A stretch of 64,000 bases of DNA. Source: Pomphorhynchus laevis. Lineage: Eukaryota > Acanthocephala > Palaeacanthocephala > Echinorhynchida > Pomphorhynchidae. Both the position numbers and the translations under genes were made by a program. Location: assembly GCA_012934845.2 (NCBI GenBank), contig WNNJ02001447.1, positions 1 to 64,000 on the forward strand, in the 5' to 3' direction. How positions within the stretch are numbered: position 1 is the first letter of the stretch; every line of letters starts with the position of its first letter. The notes beneath the pieces were generated by a model, which saw only the letters and a program-made list of their open reading frames with translations, made no database searches and was not told the origin of the DNA. Shown in pieces: positions 9,960 through 22,329 of this stretch.

Positions 9960-10273
9960 AATATTCTAAACTGGTCGGTTTGATATTTGGTGGGGGCAAT
10001 ATTCGCAATTCGAATCCACCACACACCGATTTTGTGTAACCGCCCACAAAAATATAGAACACATTAATTGTGTAATTTGGTATATAAGCCAAATATAAAC
10101 CAGCATTTCGGCGACAAGGAATCAGTAGAAGCAGTAAAAGGACCGAAACACGAAATGTAGGCGTGGGCTCACTGCTGATGAGGTCCACCCACGCTGATTG
10201 TAGTGTACAGTGATGCTGATAGGATTCAAACAACCACACGAGTATAATATCAAACCGACCAGTTAAGAATAAT
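9960..10273. mobile_element. Short non-coding element with terminal inverted repeats carrying ribozyme D
   Basis: AACTGGTCGGTTTGATATT at 9969-9987 is exactly repeated in inverted form at 10246-10264. With one mismatch the inversion extends outward to about 9960 and 10273. The ~300-bp body has no real gene (the 93-codon - strand frame covers the ribozyme and is spurious). It contains a GAATCCACC/GGTGGATTC-type motif near 10010-10020 and the reversed-order hammerhead at 10140-10213. A second, rearranged partial copy follows at 10361-10509. It could be a MITE or a retrozyme-like circular-RNA element; no target duplication is clear. Confidence 0.6.
10140..10213 (+). ncRNA. Hammerhead-type ribozyme with reversed segment order (copy D)
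   Basis: GAAAC is at 10145-10149, CTGATGAG at 10175-10182 and a GTA triplet at 10205-10207. Stem II is GGAC (10140-10143) with GTCC (10183-10186), plus C144-G182. Stem III is ACAC (10148-10151) with GTGT (10203-10206). Stem I is TCACTG (10169-10174) with CAGTGA (10208-10213). An additional helix, GGCGTGGG (10160-10167) with CCCACGCT (10188-10195), closes the loop that holds CTGATGAG. The segment order is the same as in copies A and B, but all stem sequences are different. Predicted cleavage is after A10207. Confidence 0.75.
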
Positions 10274-10360
10274 GGCTCGTGAATGCAATATTCACAATAG
10301 TAAAAAGACAGCTTACGGTTTACTGTCCAGTGAACATTTCGTATAAGAACGGAATAAAAA

Positions 10361-10509
10361 ATCGGTGTGTGGTGGATTCGAATTGCGAATATTAGTTACC
10401 GCCCACACCAAATATAGAACACATTAATTGTGTAATTTGGTATATAAGCCAAATATAAACCAGCATTTCGGCGACAAGGAATCAACAGAAGCAGTAAAAG
10501 GACCGACTC
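10361..10509. mobile_element. Rearranged partial copy of the ribozyme D element
   Basis: 10361-10393 is the exact inverse of 9998-10030, while about 10396-10509 is a direct repeat of about 10040-10144. It breaks off just after GGACCG, within the ribozyme, where LINE-A sequence begins. The mixed orientation points to a template switch or local inversion. Confidence 0.6.
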
Positions 10510-11640
10510 ACTCCACTTACTTACTTAACGTTATCCCAACTCACTCACTCCACAAACCGTACATTTCGCGTCTATTCTAACTCTTCTCTCTCCCATCCTT
10601 CATCCATCCCGACCGGTGTTCCACAAGGCTCCGTATTAGGCCCTATGCTTTTCTCTCTTCTTCTCGGTGACTTGTCTTCGATTTCTCATAAATTTAACGT
10701 CCATGTTATGCAATATGCTGATGACATTCTCATCTATGCTCACGCACCTGCTTATCGTATTCATGATCTTAGTGTTTCTATTTCCAGCTGTCTTGTCTCA
10801 ATTTCCAATCATCTTTCTTCCCTTCGCCTTTCTCTGAATCCTGATAAATCTAAAATTATGTGGATCCTACCTCGAAGCTTCGGCGTAGAACCTCCTTCCG
10901 TATCACTAAATTCTACAATTCTTCCTATCGTTGATAATCTCGTTTTCCTAGGCTTTCATTTCGACAACCGACTTTCACTTAAACCTTTCGTTAGTGATAA
11001 AGTACGCTCATCTACCTTGATACTCCGCAATCTCCGTCAAGTTCGTAGATTGATCGATTTCCCTTCTTGTATTACTCTAATATTTTCGCTTCTTTTCTCA
11101 AGACTTGATTACTGTCTTAGTCTATTTTCCAACTCACCTAAATCCACTCTTCTTCCTTTATAACGCATCATCAACGCTGCCGTCCGAGTTATCCTCCGTC
11201 TTCGTCGTTTTGATCATACATCCCACTATCTTGTTTCTCTTGATTGGCCTACCATTTATTGTCGTGTTCAAATTCGTCTTCTTATCATTGCTTTTCGCCT
11301 TATAACTTCTCATACCTCTTCATTTCTCAACCTTCCTTTTCTCGACAATTTTCGTACCGTGTACTGTGATCTGCGTTCCCGTCATTCCCTTCTTTTACAT
11401 GTCCCAAACTACTCTACCTCCTTTGGACTCCGCTCCTTCATTGTGGCTGCTCCTCTATCGTGGAATCAACTGCCTATACATACCCCCAATCAACATCTAT
11501 GCCGTACTTCAAACGCCAAATCCAATTTTATTTCAACAATTAACTAATTACCTGTGACCTTTGATGTTCTTTTTTTTGTTTGTTTGTGGTCATGTAAGCG
11601 TGCATTTTGCACGCATTTGCCACGTTAAATAAATTATTGT
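10510..11640 (+). pseudogene. LINE-A 3' fragment (CR1/L2-group RT)
   Basis: 5'-truncated LINE. Frame 10645-11163 and the sequence before it encode the RT palm and thumb: PTGVPQGSVLGPMLFSLLL, the catalytic box MQYADDILIYAHAP, NPDKSKIMW and LGFHFDNRLSLK. Frameshifts then move the reading through 11105-11305 and 11359-11557, whose contents match the same tail region in the 50 kb copy (HVPNYSTSFGLRSFIVAAPLS). The 3' end is the hairpin region GTGCATTTTGCACGC followed by GTTAAATAAATTATTGTATT, shared by all LINE-A copies. It interrupts the partial copy of the ribozyme D element. Confidence 0.85.
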
Positions 11641-11669
11641 ATTATTAAATGATAAAACATAGGTAGTTG

Positions 11670-11725
11670 ATAAATAGCTGATGAGGTCCACCGATCATAA
11701 AATGTAGCATACTGCTGTTGGCTTA
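11670..11725 (+). ncRNA. Fragment of ribozyme D element
   Basis: GCTGATGAGGTCCACC matches copy D exactly from the CTGATGAG box on, followed by a diverged ATGTAGCATACTGC region. The GAAAC half is missing. It follows the 3' end of LINE-A, so it may be the other flank of that insertion. Confidence 0.45.
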
Positions 11726-12281
11726 TACATGTAGGATTGATAAAATAGTTGTCTTTTGAGTGTGGTCATCTTGCCTTTGTCATTCATGCACCGGAATCTG
11801 CATTTCAATGAACTCAGGAGTAAATTCATTATGTAAAAAATTGATGTTTAAAATGATCAACAAATCCGATTGTTGTGCTGTTGAAACATGTACGGAGACT
11901 TGTACATAGACTACAAGTCTACGGAGACTTGTAAGGTGTTTTTTTTTATTAAAAAACACCTTACAACTTGTGTCCATTCCAAAGTTAAAAATTAGAGGGG
12001 CATATATAATAATTAAGCAAGAAGTAGTTAACATACATTCTGATCACCTCCATGTATTAGGAAATTGACAAAAGTTAATATAACTAAAATTAGCAGAAAT
12101 AGTGACAACTTTTGACGCCGCATTATCGTTGATTTTTTTCGTGTTATTCTTCGAGCTCTAAATCAAATAATAACTTTGTAAAAATACAAATATTAAATAC
12201 ATCAAAAAAATTGAAGTAGTAAAAATAAAATAATATTTTAAAATTCGATTAAAATTGTATTAATATTAGTTAAATATGCTA
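11726..12281. other. Unassigned interval
   Basis: No convincing gene. A short palindrome (ACAAGTCTACGGAGACTTGT region, about 11900-11945) and an AAAAAACACCTTACAA inverted pair near 11930-11965 are visible. The 84-codon - strand frame has no recognisable motif. Confidence 0.35.
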
Positions 12282-12780
12282 ACTGAGTCTACGTATTTTA
12301 TATTGCAAACTAAAAATAATGCAAAATAAAAGTTGAATAGTTAAATAATAAAAAATTAATTAATAATAAATAATTGTTATAAGATTTTATATAATTTATA
12401 TCAAGATGAATTATAAACTGAAATTAAAAATAAAAATCAATTTTTATGAATTGACTAATAAATAACAAACTATATATCAGAATAAGGATTAGAGGTCATC
12501 AGGAGGAACTGCTATGTTATCAGGTTTCGGCCCCTATTTCTAAACCGCTACGTATTTAATATAATTATAAACTAAACAAATCATAATAATAATGTTAAAT
12601 CAAATTTTAATAATTAAATAATAAAATTAATAATTGTTATAAGATTTTTTATAATTTAAATCAAGTTAAAATAAAAAATTGAAATTTAAAATAAAAGTTC
12701 ATTTTTATGTATTGATTAATAAATAACAGACGTTGTATCAGAATAAGAATTAGAGGTCATCAGGAGGAACTGCTATTTAC
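12282..12780 (-). mobile_element. Two head-to-tail PLE-2 3' UTR relics
   Basis: Each copy starts with TACGTATTT and ends inside the pseudoknot: the first breaks after CGGCCCCTATTTCTAAACCG, the second after GGAACTGCTAT. The second copy begins directly where the first stops. No coding part remains. Confidence 0.65.
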
Positions 12781-12899
12781 GATATAAATTAAAAGTTTAA
12801 TTTATAAGTAGTAATATATTTATATTTATAAGTAGTAATATATTTATAAGTTTATTGAATCAGAATGAGACATGCTGGGTTGAAATATTTGTAAATGGT

Positions 12900-13020
12900 T
12901 TTAGGGCCAAGCCCAGCCAAAAAATGTTAAAAACGTTTAAAAAAACGTTAAAAACGTTTAAACGTTATAGACGTTTAATATTTCTATTAAAATATAGAAA
13001 TATTAAATATATATAAATAG
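12900..13020. repeat. Short imperfect AACGTTTAA repeats
   Basis: Five or six copies of an AAACGTT/AACGTTTAA-like unit in about 70 bp (12925-12990), followed by a TATAGAAATATTAAAT palindromic stretch. No gene. Confidence 0.5.
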
Positions 13021-13295
13021 GATGGGTGGTGGATGTGCTCACTGTTTAAGTAGAGATCTGCCATCAACGGCCCAATCCAATATAATTCAGGTGGTATTAT
13101 AACACAGGTGGTAAATCTGTGCACATCGATCACTGTTTTGCCTTGCCTTCTGAATATAATTTTCATTATGAATTTATTATGAATTGATAACTTGTTTTTT
13201 ATGAATAGTGGATATTGCGTGGAACTTCCACTGAAGAAGGGATGTGCCCGAAAGCTATGGAAATTTAAATAATATACACTGCTTTTTGCTATAAA
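13018..13295 (+). mobile_element. Probable 3' end relic of a Penelope-like element
   Basis: A non-coding segment ending with CACTGAAGAAGGG...CCCGAAAGC at about 13218-13245. This has the same shape as the CTGATGAAG...GAAAC hairpin of the PLE-1 3' UTR. The family is uncertain, and LINE-A begins directly after it. Confidence 0.35.
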
Positions 13296-13368
13296 AAAGG
13301 ATTTATTTTAACGTGGCAAATGCGTGCCAGCGCACGCTTACATGACCACAACAAAACAAGACTGTGAA

Positions 13369-14999
13369 TCAGGTGTCGAGAAGGTGTGAACGGAGGAGGT
13401 GTTTGAATGTGATAAAGGAGGGGGCGCGGAGGACGTTGAGAGGGAGTTGATTCCAGGCGAGTGAGGCGGCGACGAGGAAGGATCGGAGACCGTAGTTGTT
13501 GGAGTAATTAGGAACCTGGAGTAAGAGGGTATGACAGCAACGAAGCGATAGCGAGGTGGGGCGAGTATCGTCTAAGAAAGGAAGGTTGATGAACGATGGG
13601 GAGCCGACAGCGATGAGACGAAAGGTAACGAGAAGAAGGCGGAGTTTGATGCGGATGTGGATGGTGGACCAGGAGAGTTGGGCAAAATATGTGGATGTGT
13701 GGTCGAAGCGACGGAGACGAAAGAGCACTCGAATGGCGGTGTTGATTATTCGTTGTAGGGGTAGGATGATGGATTTTGGAGAATTGGCGAAAAGGCTAAG
13801 GCAGTAATCGATTTTAGGGAAAAGAAGCGATGAAAGAAGAGACATACAAGAACGGAAGTCAACAAGCGGGCGGATACGGCGGATATCACGGAGAATTAAG
13901 TTAGATGAGCGAACATTGTCACGGACGAAGGGTTTAAGGGAAAGGTGATCATCGAAATGGAAGCCTAATAAAGTGAGATTGTGGACTATGGGGATGATCG
14001 ATGAAGCAAAATATACAGTGGGAGGAGATATGTTTGGTTTAAGGGGAAGGGTCCACATTATTTTGGACTTTTCGGGGTTTAGAACGAGATGGAGATTGGA
14101 GAGACTTTTGTAGATAGAAGAAAGACAGTTGGAGGCAGAAATACCGATATCGTGTATGCGATGTGCGGGTGCATGAGCATAGATTAGAATGTCATCGGCG
14201 TATTGCATGACCTTAAAGAAGTATGGTTTGATAAACGGAGATAGATCGCCAAGCAGAAGAGAGAAAAGCAGGGGACCTAGGACTTAACCTTGTGGGACCC
14301 GGCAAAAAATAGGGATGGGTGGGAGGATGATGAATTAGAACAGACGCGAAAGGAACGGTCGGATAGATATGAGGCGAACCATGCTACAGCGGAGGAAGAA
14401 AAGCCGTAATCATAACGAAGGCGAGAAAGGAGGACGGAGTGGTCGACAATGTCGAATGCGGAGGAGAGGTCGAGGGAGATGAGAACACTATATAGAGCCT
14501 TGTCTCGAGAAATGGAGAGTGTCGTTGTACACTTTTATGCACGCGATTTCTGTCGAGTGATAGAGCGGAAAGCGGATTGGAAAGGAGGGTACAGATTGGA
14601 TGAGGAGAGATAAGCTTTGATTTGTATTAAGATGAGGCGTTCTAAGAGCTTTGAAAGAGTAGGGAGTAGCGAAATGGGGCGATAGCTAGAAGGAAGGGAG
14701 AGGTCGAGCGATTGTTTCTTAAGGAGGGGACGAACGATTGCGGATTTCCAGTGTGAAAGGAAGATACGACTGCGGATGGACGAGTTAATCAAGGTTGTGA
14801 GAAATGGGAATATCGATGAGCATATAGATTTTAAAATGTGAGTAGGCAGGGGATCGGCAGGTGAGGTTTTGTTGGTCAAGGACATGAGGACAGATGATAC
14901 TTCTGTAGTTGAGACTGGGAGAAGATGAAAGAGTTCCGGAAGGATGAGATTAGACTTGGCAGAGTGGGATAGGATAGAGACCGGGGTGTAAGAGATCAA
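13369..14999 (-). pseudogene. LINE-A ORF2, reverse transcriptase part
   Basis: Frame 14999-14535 holds the fingers: TSPADPLPTHILKSI, the IVRPLLKK motif, then SYRPISLLPTLSKLLERLI. After a break between 14535 and about 14210, frame 14208-13369 starts at the catalytic box (MQYADDILIYAHAPAH) and continues through NPEKSKIMW, LLGFHFDDHLSLK and the C-terminal conserved HTLLLQVPNYSNNYGLRSF. The intermediate palm motifs (an F-DIVDHS-like stretch near 14450 and GVPQG-like bases near 14300) are present in shifted frames. The enzyme copies element RNA at a nicked target. Confidence 0.85.
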
Positions 15000-16260
15000 C
15001 GTGGATACTTAAGTCTGGAGAAATGACGAATAATCATTGGCACTGATGTTGCACGGCGAAGAGGAGCGAGCAAGGATTGAGTTAAAAGTATGCCAGAGAG
15101 TCTTAGAGTTGAATGAAGTGATGATTTTATGCTGCCAGAAGGAGTTGCATTTGGTACGTAGTAGGTTGAGATGAGACCGGCGAAGAGCAAGATAGGAATC
15201 ACGTAAAGAGAGAGTGATCGAGCGTAAATCACGTCTGAGAGAGCGATGATAGACTCGAAAAGCATGGCGGAGTCGACGCTTTGAGAGTTGGCATTGGATG
15301 TCAAACCATAAGCACGGTGCAAGCGACGGTGTGGGTGAGACTTGAAGGGCAAGAGAATATCGAGAGTGGATGTGAGTTCAGAGTCGAAAAGAAAGGCGAG
15401 ATCGTGAGGAGATGAATATGTTATTGTGGGTAATGATAGAGATGATTTGAGTAAGGCAGAGCGGAGAAGGGAGAGGTCAAGATTTCTCCCAGGGCAAAGT
15501 AGAATTGTAGGTGTGTGAGAAGGGGTGTAGTTGTGAGTGAGATCAAGGGTGATAAGAAAGTGATCGGATAGACCAGGATCAGAGAGGGACAGTGAGGTGT
15601 AGGCAGCAAAATGATCAGGGACAGCGATGATGTCGAGTGCCTCACCAAGTATATGTTTGGGGGCAGTTGATATTAGTTTGTAATTGTAGTTGGATAGAAT
15701 GTTGATGAACCGGATGGAAGCTTTGGAAGAGGGGCGGTCTAGGCGGATATTGAAGTCGCCTAGAACGATTGAAGGGATTGAGGGCAAAGAATAATGGGAA
15801 AGGAGGTCAGCGAGTTCGGTAAAAAAGGCAGGAGGAGCTGATAAATCAGGACGGTATACAATGGCGAGATCTAGAGTGATCGGGTTAGAATAACGACAAG
15901 TGAGCAATTCAAAAGAGCAAGGACTGAAAGGGGTTTGATTTTGCGAAGAGACGCAGGGTGACGCGCGAATTCGACGATGCCGCTATGATTAGAGAATTTA
16001 GAAGGGCATGAGCTGAGGGGGCGGGCGGATTTGACTAAGGAGCAACTGGCAGAGAGCAGACGGCGAATGGAAAGGTCGTCGGAATTTGAGTGCCAGGATT
16101 CGGTGAGGCAGAAGAGACCGATGGGTTGCTTGGTGAATAGGTTAAGGATAAGATCGGATTTATTGAGAATAGATCTAGTGTTGAGGAGACCGAGGCGGAA
16201 ACCGTGTGTTGTGGCGAAAGAGTCTAGTGGAGAAGACACATAGGAGAGATGGAGCGCCAT
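14996..16260 (-). pseudogene. LINE-A ORF2, AP-like endonuclease part
   Basis: Two frames, 16260-15871 and 15907-14996. They contain the endonuclease landmarks in order: LGLLNTRSILNKSDL (Asn of the first box), LFCLTESWH (catalytic Glu), IVYRP, IVLGDFNIRLD (Asp-x-Asn box) and LSDHFLITLDL (Ser-Asp-His box). A frameshift near 15890 separates the first two boxes from the rest. The domain nicks the target strand so the RT can prime. The C-terminal part leads to the linker SLSLPTITYSSPHDLAFLFDSE seen in all copies. Confidence 0.85.
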
Positions 16261-16300
16261 CGAATTTTTGGACGGGTGTGGACAACTTGAAAATTTCCGT

Positions 16301-17249
16301 CTATGTTTCGGATGGAGAGTGATGTTTCGCCGTTTTCCTCGCGACGGCGTTTTTCGATGCAGGCTGAAGAGATTTGAGCGATTTCAGAAGGGGCGCGATC
16401 GGGGAAAAATTCGAACAGGTTGAAGATGGCATGAGTTTGAATCGTTGAGAGAGGACAGAAGACACGTGAGAGCGATGCTTGAAAACAATTTTTAGGAGAG
16501 GGGGCTGGGAAGGATTATATTGAGAAGATTTGTTTAGACGGATGAATGCGACAGGAGAAATGTCCTTGAAAAAGGATGGTTTATCCGCAGGAACAATAGA
16601 AAAAAGGATGGATCTGAAGGCGGAAACATCGTGGTCTAGACGTGCTTGTGGAGATAAGGAGTTAGAAGGCGTGATATTAGTGACAATGACGCAACGATGG
16701 CGAGAAGCAAAGCGCTTCCGTAAAGGAGGACGACTGACGTGAGTAGGTGAGATCACGATAGAAGAGCTGGCAGTTGATGATTTGGAGGAATTTGGTTTGA
16801 CGACGGGAGACATAGAGGATAATGATAATAAAGAGGGTGGCAAGCGATGTGAGGAAAGATTATGAGTGGAAAGATAGTGGAGGTTGGTGGAGGTGATTTT
16901 GAATCATAAACTTGACAAAATCCATCTTGCTGCGATACAATTTGCGACTTCTTCACTGTCTCAGTAGATTTATCAGAAATTTGAGAAATTCGATCATGCT
17001 ACGATGCCATTTCCAATTGCTCTTAGCGTTTTATTAACAAGTTGATTTGTTTTGCCGCACAGAATCCGCAGTAGAACGGTTACCCGCCACAAGTTTCCTG
17101 ACCCAAAACACAATTATGTGTTACTGATGTCCAGATTTGACAGCCGCTAGCGGAGCTTTCCACTTGTATGTTCTCGAGCTTGCCGGTTTTATCGGTATCA
17201 ACAGAGATTGCTCGCTTGGCTTTTGGTAGATTTTTCTTCTTGGCTCCCA
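16301..17249 (-). pseudogene. LINE-A ORF1 (RNA-binding protein) with PHD-like Cys/His start
   Basis: Reading starts at an ATG at 17249 (MGAKKKNLPKAKRA) and shows a Cys/His pattern (CQIW...HNC...YCGFC) like the PHD-type finger seen in ORF1 of CR1-group LINEs. After breaks, frame 16843-16301 carries the conserved part: RCVIVTNITPS, RLDHDVSAFRSIL, VAFIRLNKS, PLLKIVFKH and VLSQRFKL. This is the RRM-like/C-terminal core that binds the element RNA. The same blocks occur in the + strand copy, which supports the call. The 70-codon + strand frames here are antisense. Confidence 0.75.
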
Positions 17250-17369
17250 TTAACTGTAGGTTGCAACAGTTTACAATTTTTAAAACTACGCTGCTTGTTG
17301 TAAGATGTTGTAATCAAGAAAATTTTTACTAATTGTGCTAGTTTTAACTAAACAACCAACAATGTATTT

Positions 17370-19665
<2,296 letters not shown>

Positions 19666-19836
19666 GACTTATTTCAACAGTATATCATAATAAAGCTATT
19701 TGCATATGAAGACAAAGTTATTACTAGCTTTATCAATACTTGTTATTATATAGTTTTGCTTTAATGTAGAAAGTTCTTTATGATATCTTTATCAATTTGT
19801 TATTATTTTTTATAATATAAATATTATTATGTATTA

Positions 19837-20700
19837 TTAATCTATAATTAACTTATCTTCAATTAATTCTAGAATTTGGGTACATATATGTTCATTTATT
19901 TTATCAAAACTAAGACTTTTACAATTGCATTCTGTTTCCATTATGTTTCTAATATTATCGTTACATATTGATTTTAATTCTTTATTATAATTACAAATTT
20001 TTCGTCCTAATGGTGGTAGGAGTTTATACCTTATTTTAGGAATATATTTACTTAAATCTGACCCTATTATTTCTTTACTTTTAGAATTATTTAAAAGTCC
20101 GGCTATATTTATGTTATCTATACATTTATTAATGAAGTTTATGGTTAATGTATATTTTCTATTGTTATTATTTACATTTATTGTACGATTATAGTATTTT
20201 GTATTACAATAACTGTCTATTATACAACTTAGCCTATCATAGTCGTTAATTAATTTTTGATTTATTGAACATATGATATCTTTAGAAAAACTTCTTATAT
20301 TTACATAAAGATCTTTTAGCTTATTATCACTTAAAAGTTGTTTTAATATTTCTAATCGTTCATTTATATACATTATCTTTTTTTAATATTTTTAACTCTA
20401 TTTTTCCTATTCCTTTTGTCACCATGACTTCTTAGTTTGCGTTTAACTGGATTATTATAATATAGTTGTTTATTATGTATTATATACTTCTGCCAATTCC
20501 TTGTACCACGTCATTCAATCCTAATGGGTACGTGAAATTAAGCGTTTTAATCCAAAAATCTTCTTTTTCTAATAGTTTTTGATTTAATATTGAAATGTTT
20601 TCTTCGATAATATGTTCTAAAATAAATAATTTACAGTTTTTAATATCATGTCCTATTAATCTCATATGTTTATGAAATTATTATTTACTTATGAAATTAT
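19837..20700 (-). pseudogene. PLE-2, N-terminal nuclease end and linker domain
   Basis: On the - strand, 20665-20480 encodes the end of the N-terminal GIY-YIG region (MRLIGHDIKNCKLFILEHI, then KEDFWIKTLNFTYPLG). 20373-19837 encodes the linker between nuclease and RT (MYINERLEILKQLLSDNKLK, then LPPLGRKICNYNKELKSICND). The RT itself is absent here. It abuts the truncated end of PLE-3. A copy of the same segment in the opposite orientation begins near 22330. Broken relic. Confidence 0.75.
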
Positions 20701-20814
20701 TATTTACGGTCAGATTATTCACTTAAATCTGACCCTATTATTTCTTTACTTTTAGAATTATTTAAAAGTCTACCAATATTTATGTTATCTATACATTTAT
20801 TAATGAAGTTTATT

Positions 20815-22320
20815 TATAAAATAAACAAAACATAATAATGCTAAATCAAAATTAATAAATAAATAATAAAATAAAAATTGTTTTTAGATTTTCTATAATT
20901 TAAATTTCAAATTAAAAAAATTGAAATTTAAAATAAATGTCATTTTTATGAATTGACTAATAAATAACAGATGTATCGGAATAAGAATTAGAGGTCATCA
21001 GGAGGAACTGCTATGCTATCAGGTTTCGGCCCCTACCTCCTCTACCCAACATAGCAGCGGGGCCAAATACATGCTAATGATGTCTTTCCTCTCATAAAAC
21101 TATCTATTATCTTATTCTAATACAAAGAATATTATTTATTATCCATCCATAAAAATTTGCCACTCAACAGTTTAAATTTATTCTTTATATTATTGTGTTG
21201 ATTTATATATTTTACTATTTTCTGCTTGATGTTATTTTTATAGTAACCTAGTTTAAAATATGTATCTATTAAATTATTTAAATAATTTTGAAGAAAGCCA
21301 ATATCATTACATATTGTTGCAATTCTTAAAATTTCATAATTTAATGTATTATATTTTATATTATATGGTATGCACGAATGCTCATGCAAAAACATGTTTC
21401 TTGTAAATTTAAATACGTCATCTTTATTATATAAGTTTTTTTATTATAAGTTTTATAATATATTAGTTATTTATAATATATTAATGTAAATTTAATGTTC
21501 ATATCTATCATTAATATTGGTTTTGTTAAGAATAAGGCTTTCTGGATAAATTTGTTCACTAATTGAATAAAAATTATTAGAATTAAATACACTTATATCA
21601 ATAATGTATCGAAACATATATATTTAATATATTTATATTGTTTAGATTTAGTTTTTACACAGTTATGAACAAATTCATATTCTATAAAGCTTAAAAACAA
21701 GTAAGCTATAATTAGGCTACTATTACCACACGTTAGAACACATTTCACTTGTCTAAATATAGATGTCCCTACTTTTAAATAATTTTGATTTATCAAAATA
21801 TTTAAGGATTCTATTAATACAATTTTATCCATATATTAATATTTACTTTATGGTTTAATTTTTGTTAGATATGCGTTATATTTATTATAAGATATATATG
21901 TATATCTTTTCCGAATATAAGATTAATTAATTTTACTAACGCTTCTTTAATATCTACTAAATCTTGATTTGTATAAAGTGTACTAAAATCGTATGTATTT
22001 ATATTTTGAAAATTTAAAATTATTTTGTAGAATTAATACTGAAATAATGTTTTATACCAGCATTAATTTAGATTACCTTGCAATATTTTTTAAAATCTGC
22101 TTTAATTACTTTAAGTATTTTATTTATTTTAACAAACCGTAGTTTCAATGAACATTTAAAAGCACTACATATAAACCTAGGTTTTATTGGATCGTTATGT
22201 AATTTTGGATTCCAATATAATATAGATATAGTTTTATTATCTGATTCAATTATTTTATTCTATTTATTTCATTCAATTATTTTATTATCTGACATATTAT
22301 CGAAGAAAACATTTCAATAT
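20815..22320 (-). pseudogene. PLE-2 3' half: RT fragments plus 3' UTR
   Basis: From right to left on the - strand: RT motif remnants between 22320 and 21840, the KVGTSIFRQVKC...GNSS region at 21832-21593, then the end of the protein at 21395-21132 (MFLHEHSCIPYNIKYNTLN...KFKLLSGKFLWMDNK). The 3' UTR follows, with the pseudoknot at about 20993-21100. No GIY-YIG domain follows the RT. Sister copies place that domain at the N-terminus. Several breaks. Confidence 0.8.
20993..21100 (-). ncRNA. Conserved pseudoknot in the PLE-2 3' UTR (reference copy)
   Basis: Two helices cross: CTGCTATG (21008-21015) with CATAGCAG (21050-21057), and GGCCCC (21028-21033) with GGGGCC (21059-21064). An AAATACAT/ATGTATTT-type hairpin and an outer ATCAG-AGGAA pairing enclose them. 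Read in PLE sense (- strand) it also contains CCGAAAC and, 21 nt later, CTGATGA, echoing hammerhead cores, but no cleavage triplet fits. At least nine copies exist in the window (near 1320, 6760, 12500, 21010, 26540, 32740, 46280 and others). One shows compensatory changes. It could be a replication, packaging-like or processing signal; the role is unknown. Confidence 0.65.
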
Positions 22321-22329
22321 TAAATCAAA

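Larger units (their letters stand above)
13296..17325 (-). mobile_element. LINE-A, near-complete copy on - strand (CR1/L2 group)
   Basis: Both ends are visible. The 5' end near 17325 shares the start TTTTCTTGATTACAACATCTT with the copy at 47.1 kb. The 3' end near 13296 shares the GCACGC hairpin and AT tail with the copies at 11.6 and 51.7 kb. In 5'-3' order it has ORF1 (17249-16301), an AP-type endonuclease (16260-14996) and an RT (14999-13369). It lacks the 20-bp tandem repeats found in the 5' region of the + strand copy. It separates a PLE 3' relic from the start of PLE-3. Several breaks interrupt the frames, so it is probably inactive. Confidence 0.85.

Noticed and set aside
9990-10030. 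tRNA gene or B-box promoter (ATTCGAATCC)
   Set aside because: One short B-box-like match, no A box and no cloverleaf.
13556-13807. 83-codon Arg-rich + strand protein
   Set aside because: It is antisense to the LINE-A RT; Arg richness mirrors Ser/Leu-rich codons of the real frame. Same for 16031-16243 and 16530-16742.
20993-21100. PLE-2 pseudoknot as a further reversed-order hammerhead
   Set aside because: GAAAC and CTGATGA have the right spacing, but no UH cleavage triplet stands between matching stem III and stem I strands. Kept only as a resemblance.
22078-22323. 81-codon hydrophobic + strand frame
   Set aside because: Antisense of AT-rich PLE-2 RT sequence; the hydrophobic runs are a composition artefact, not membrane segments.
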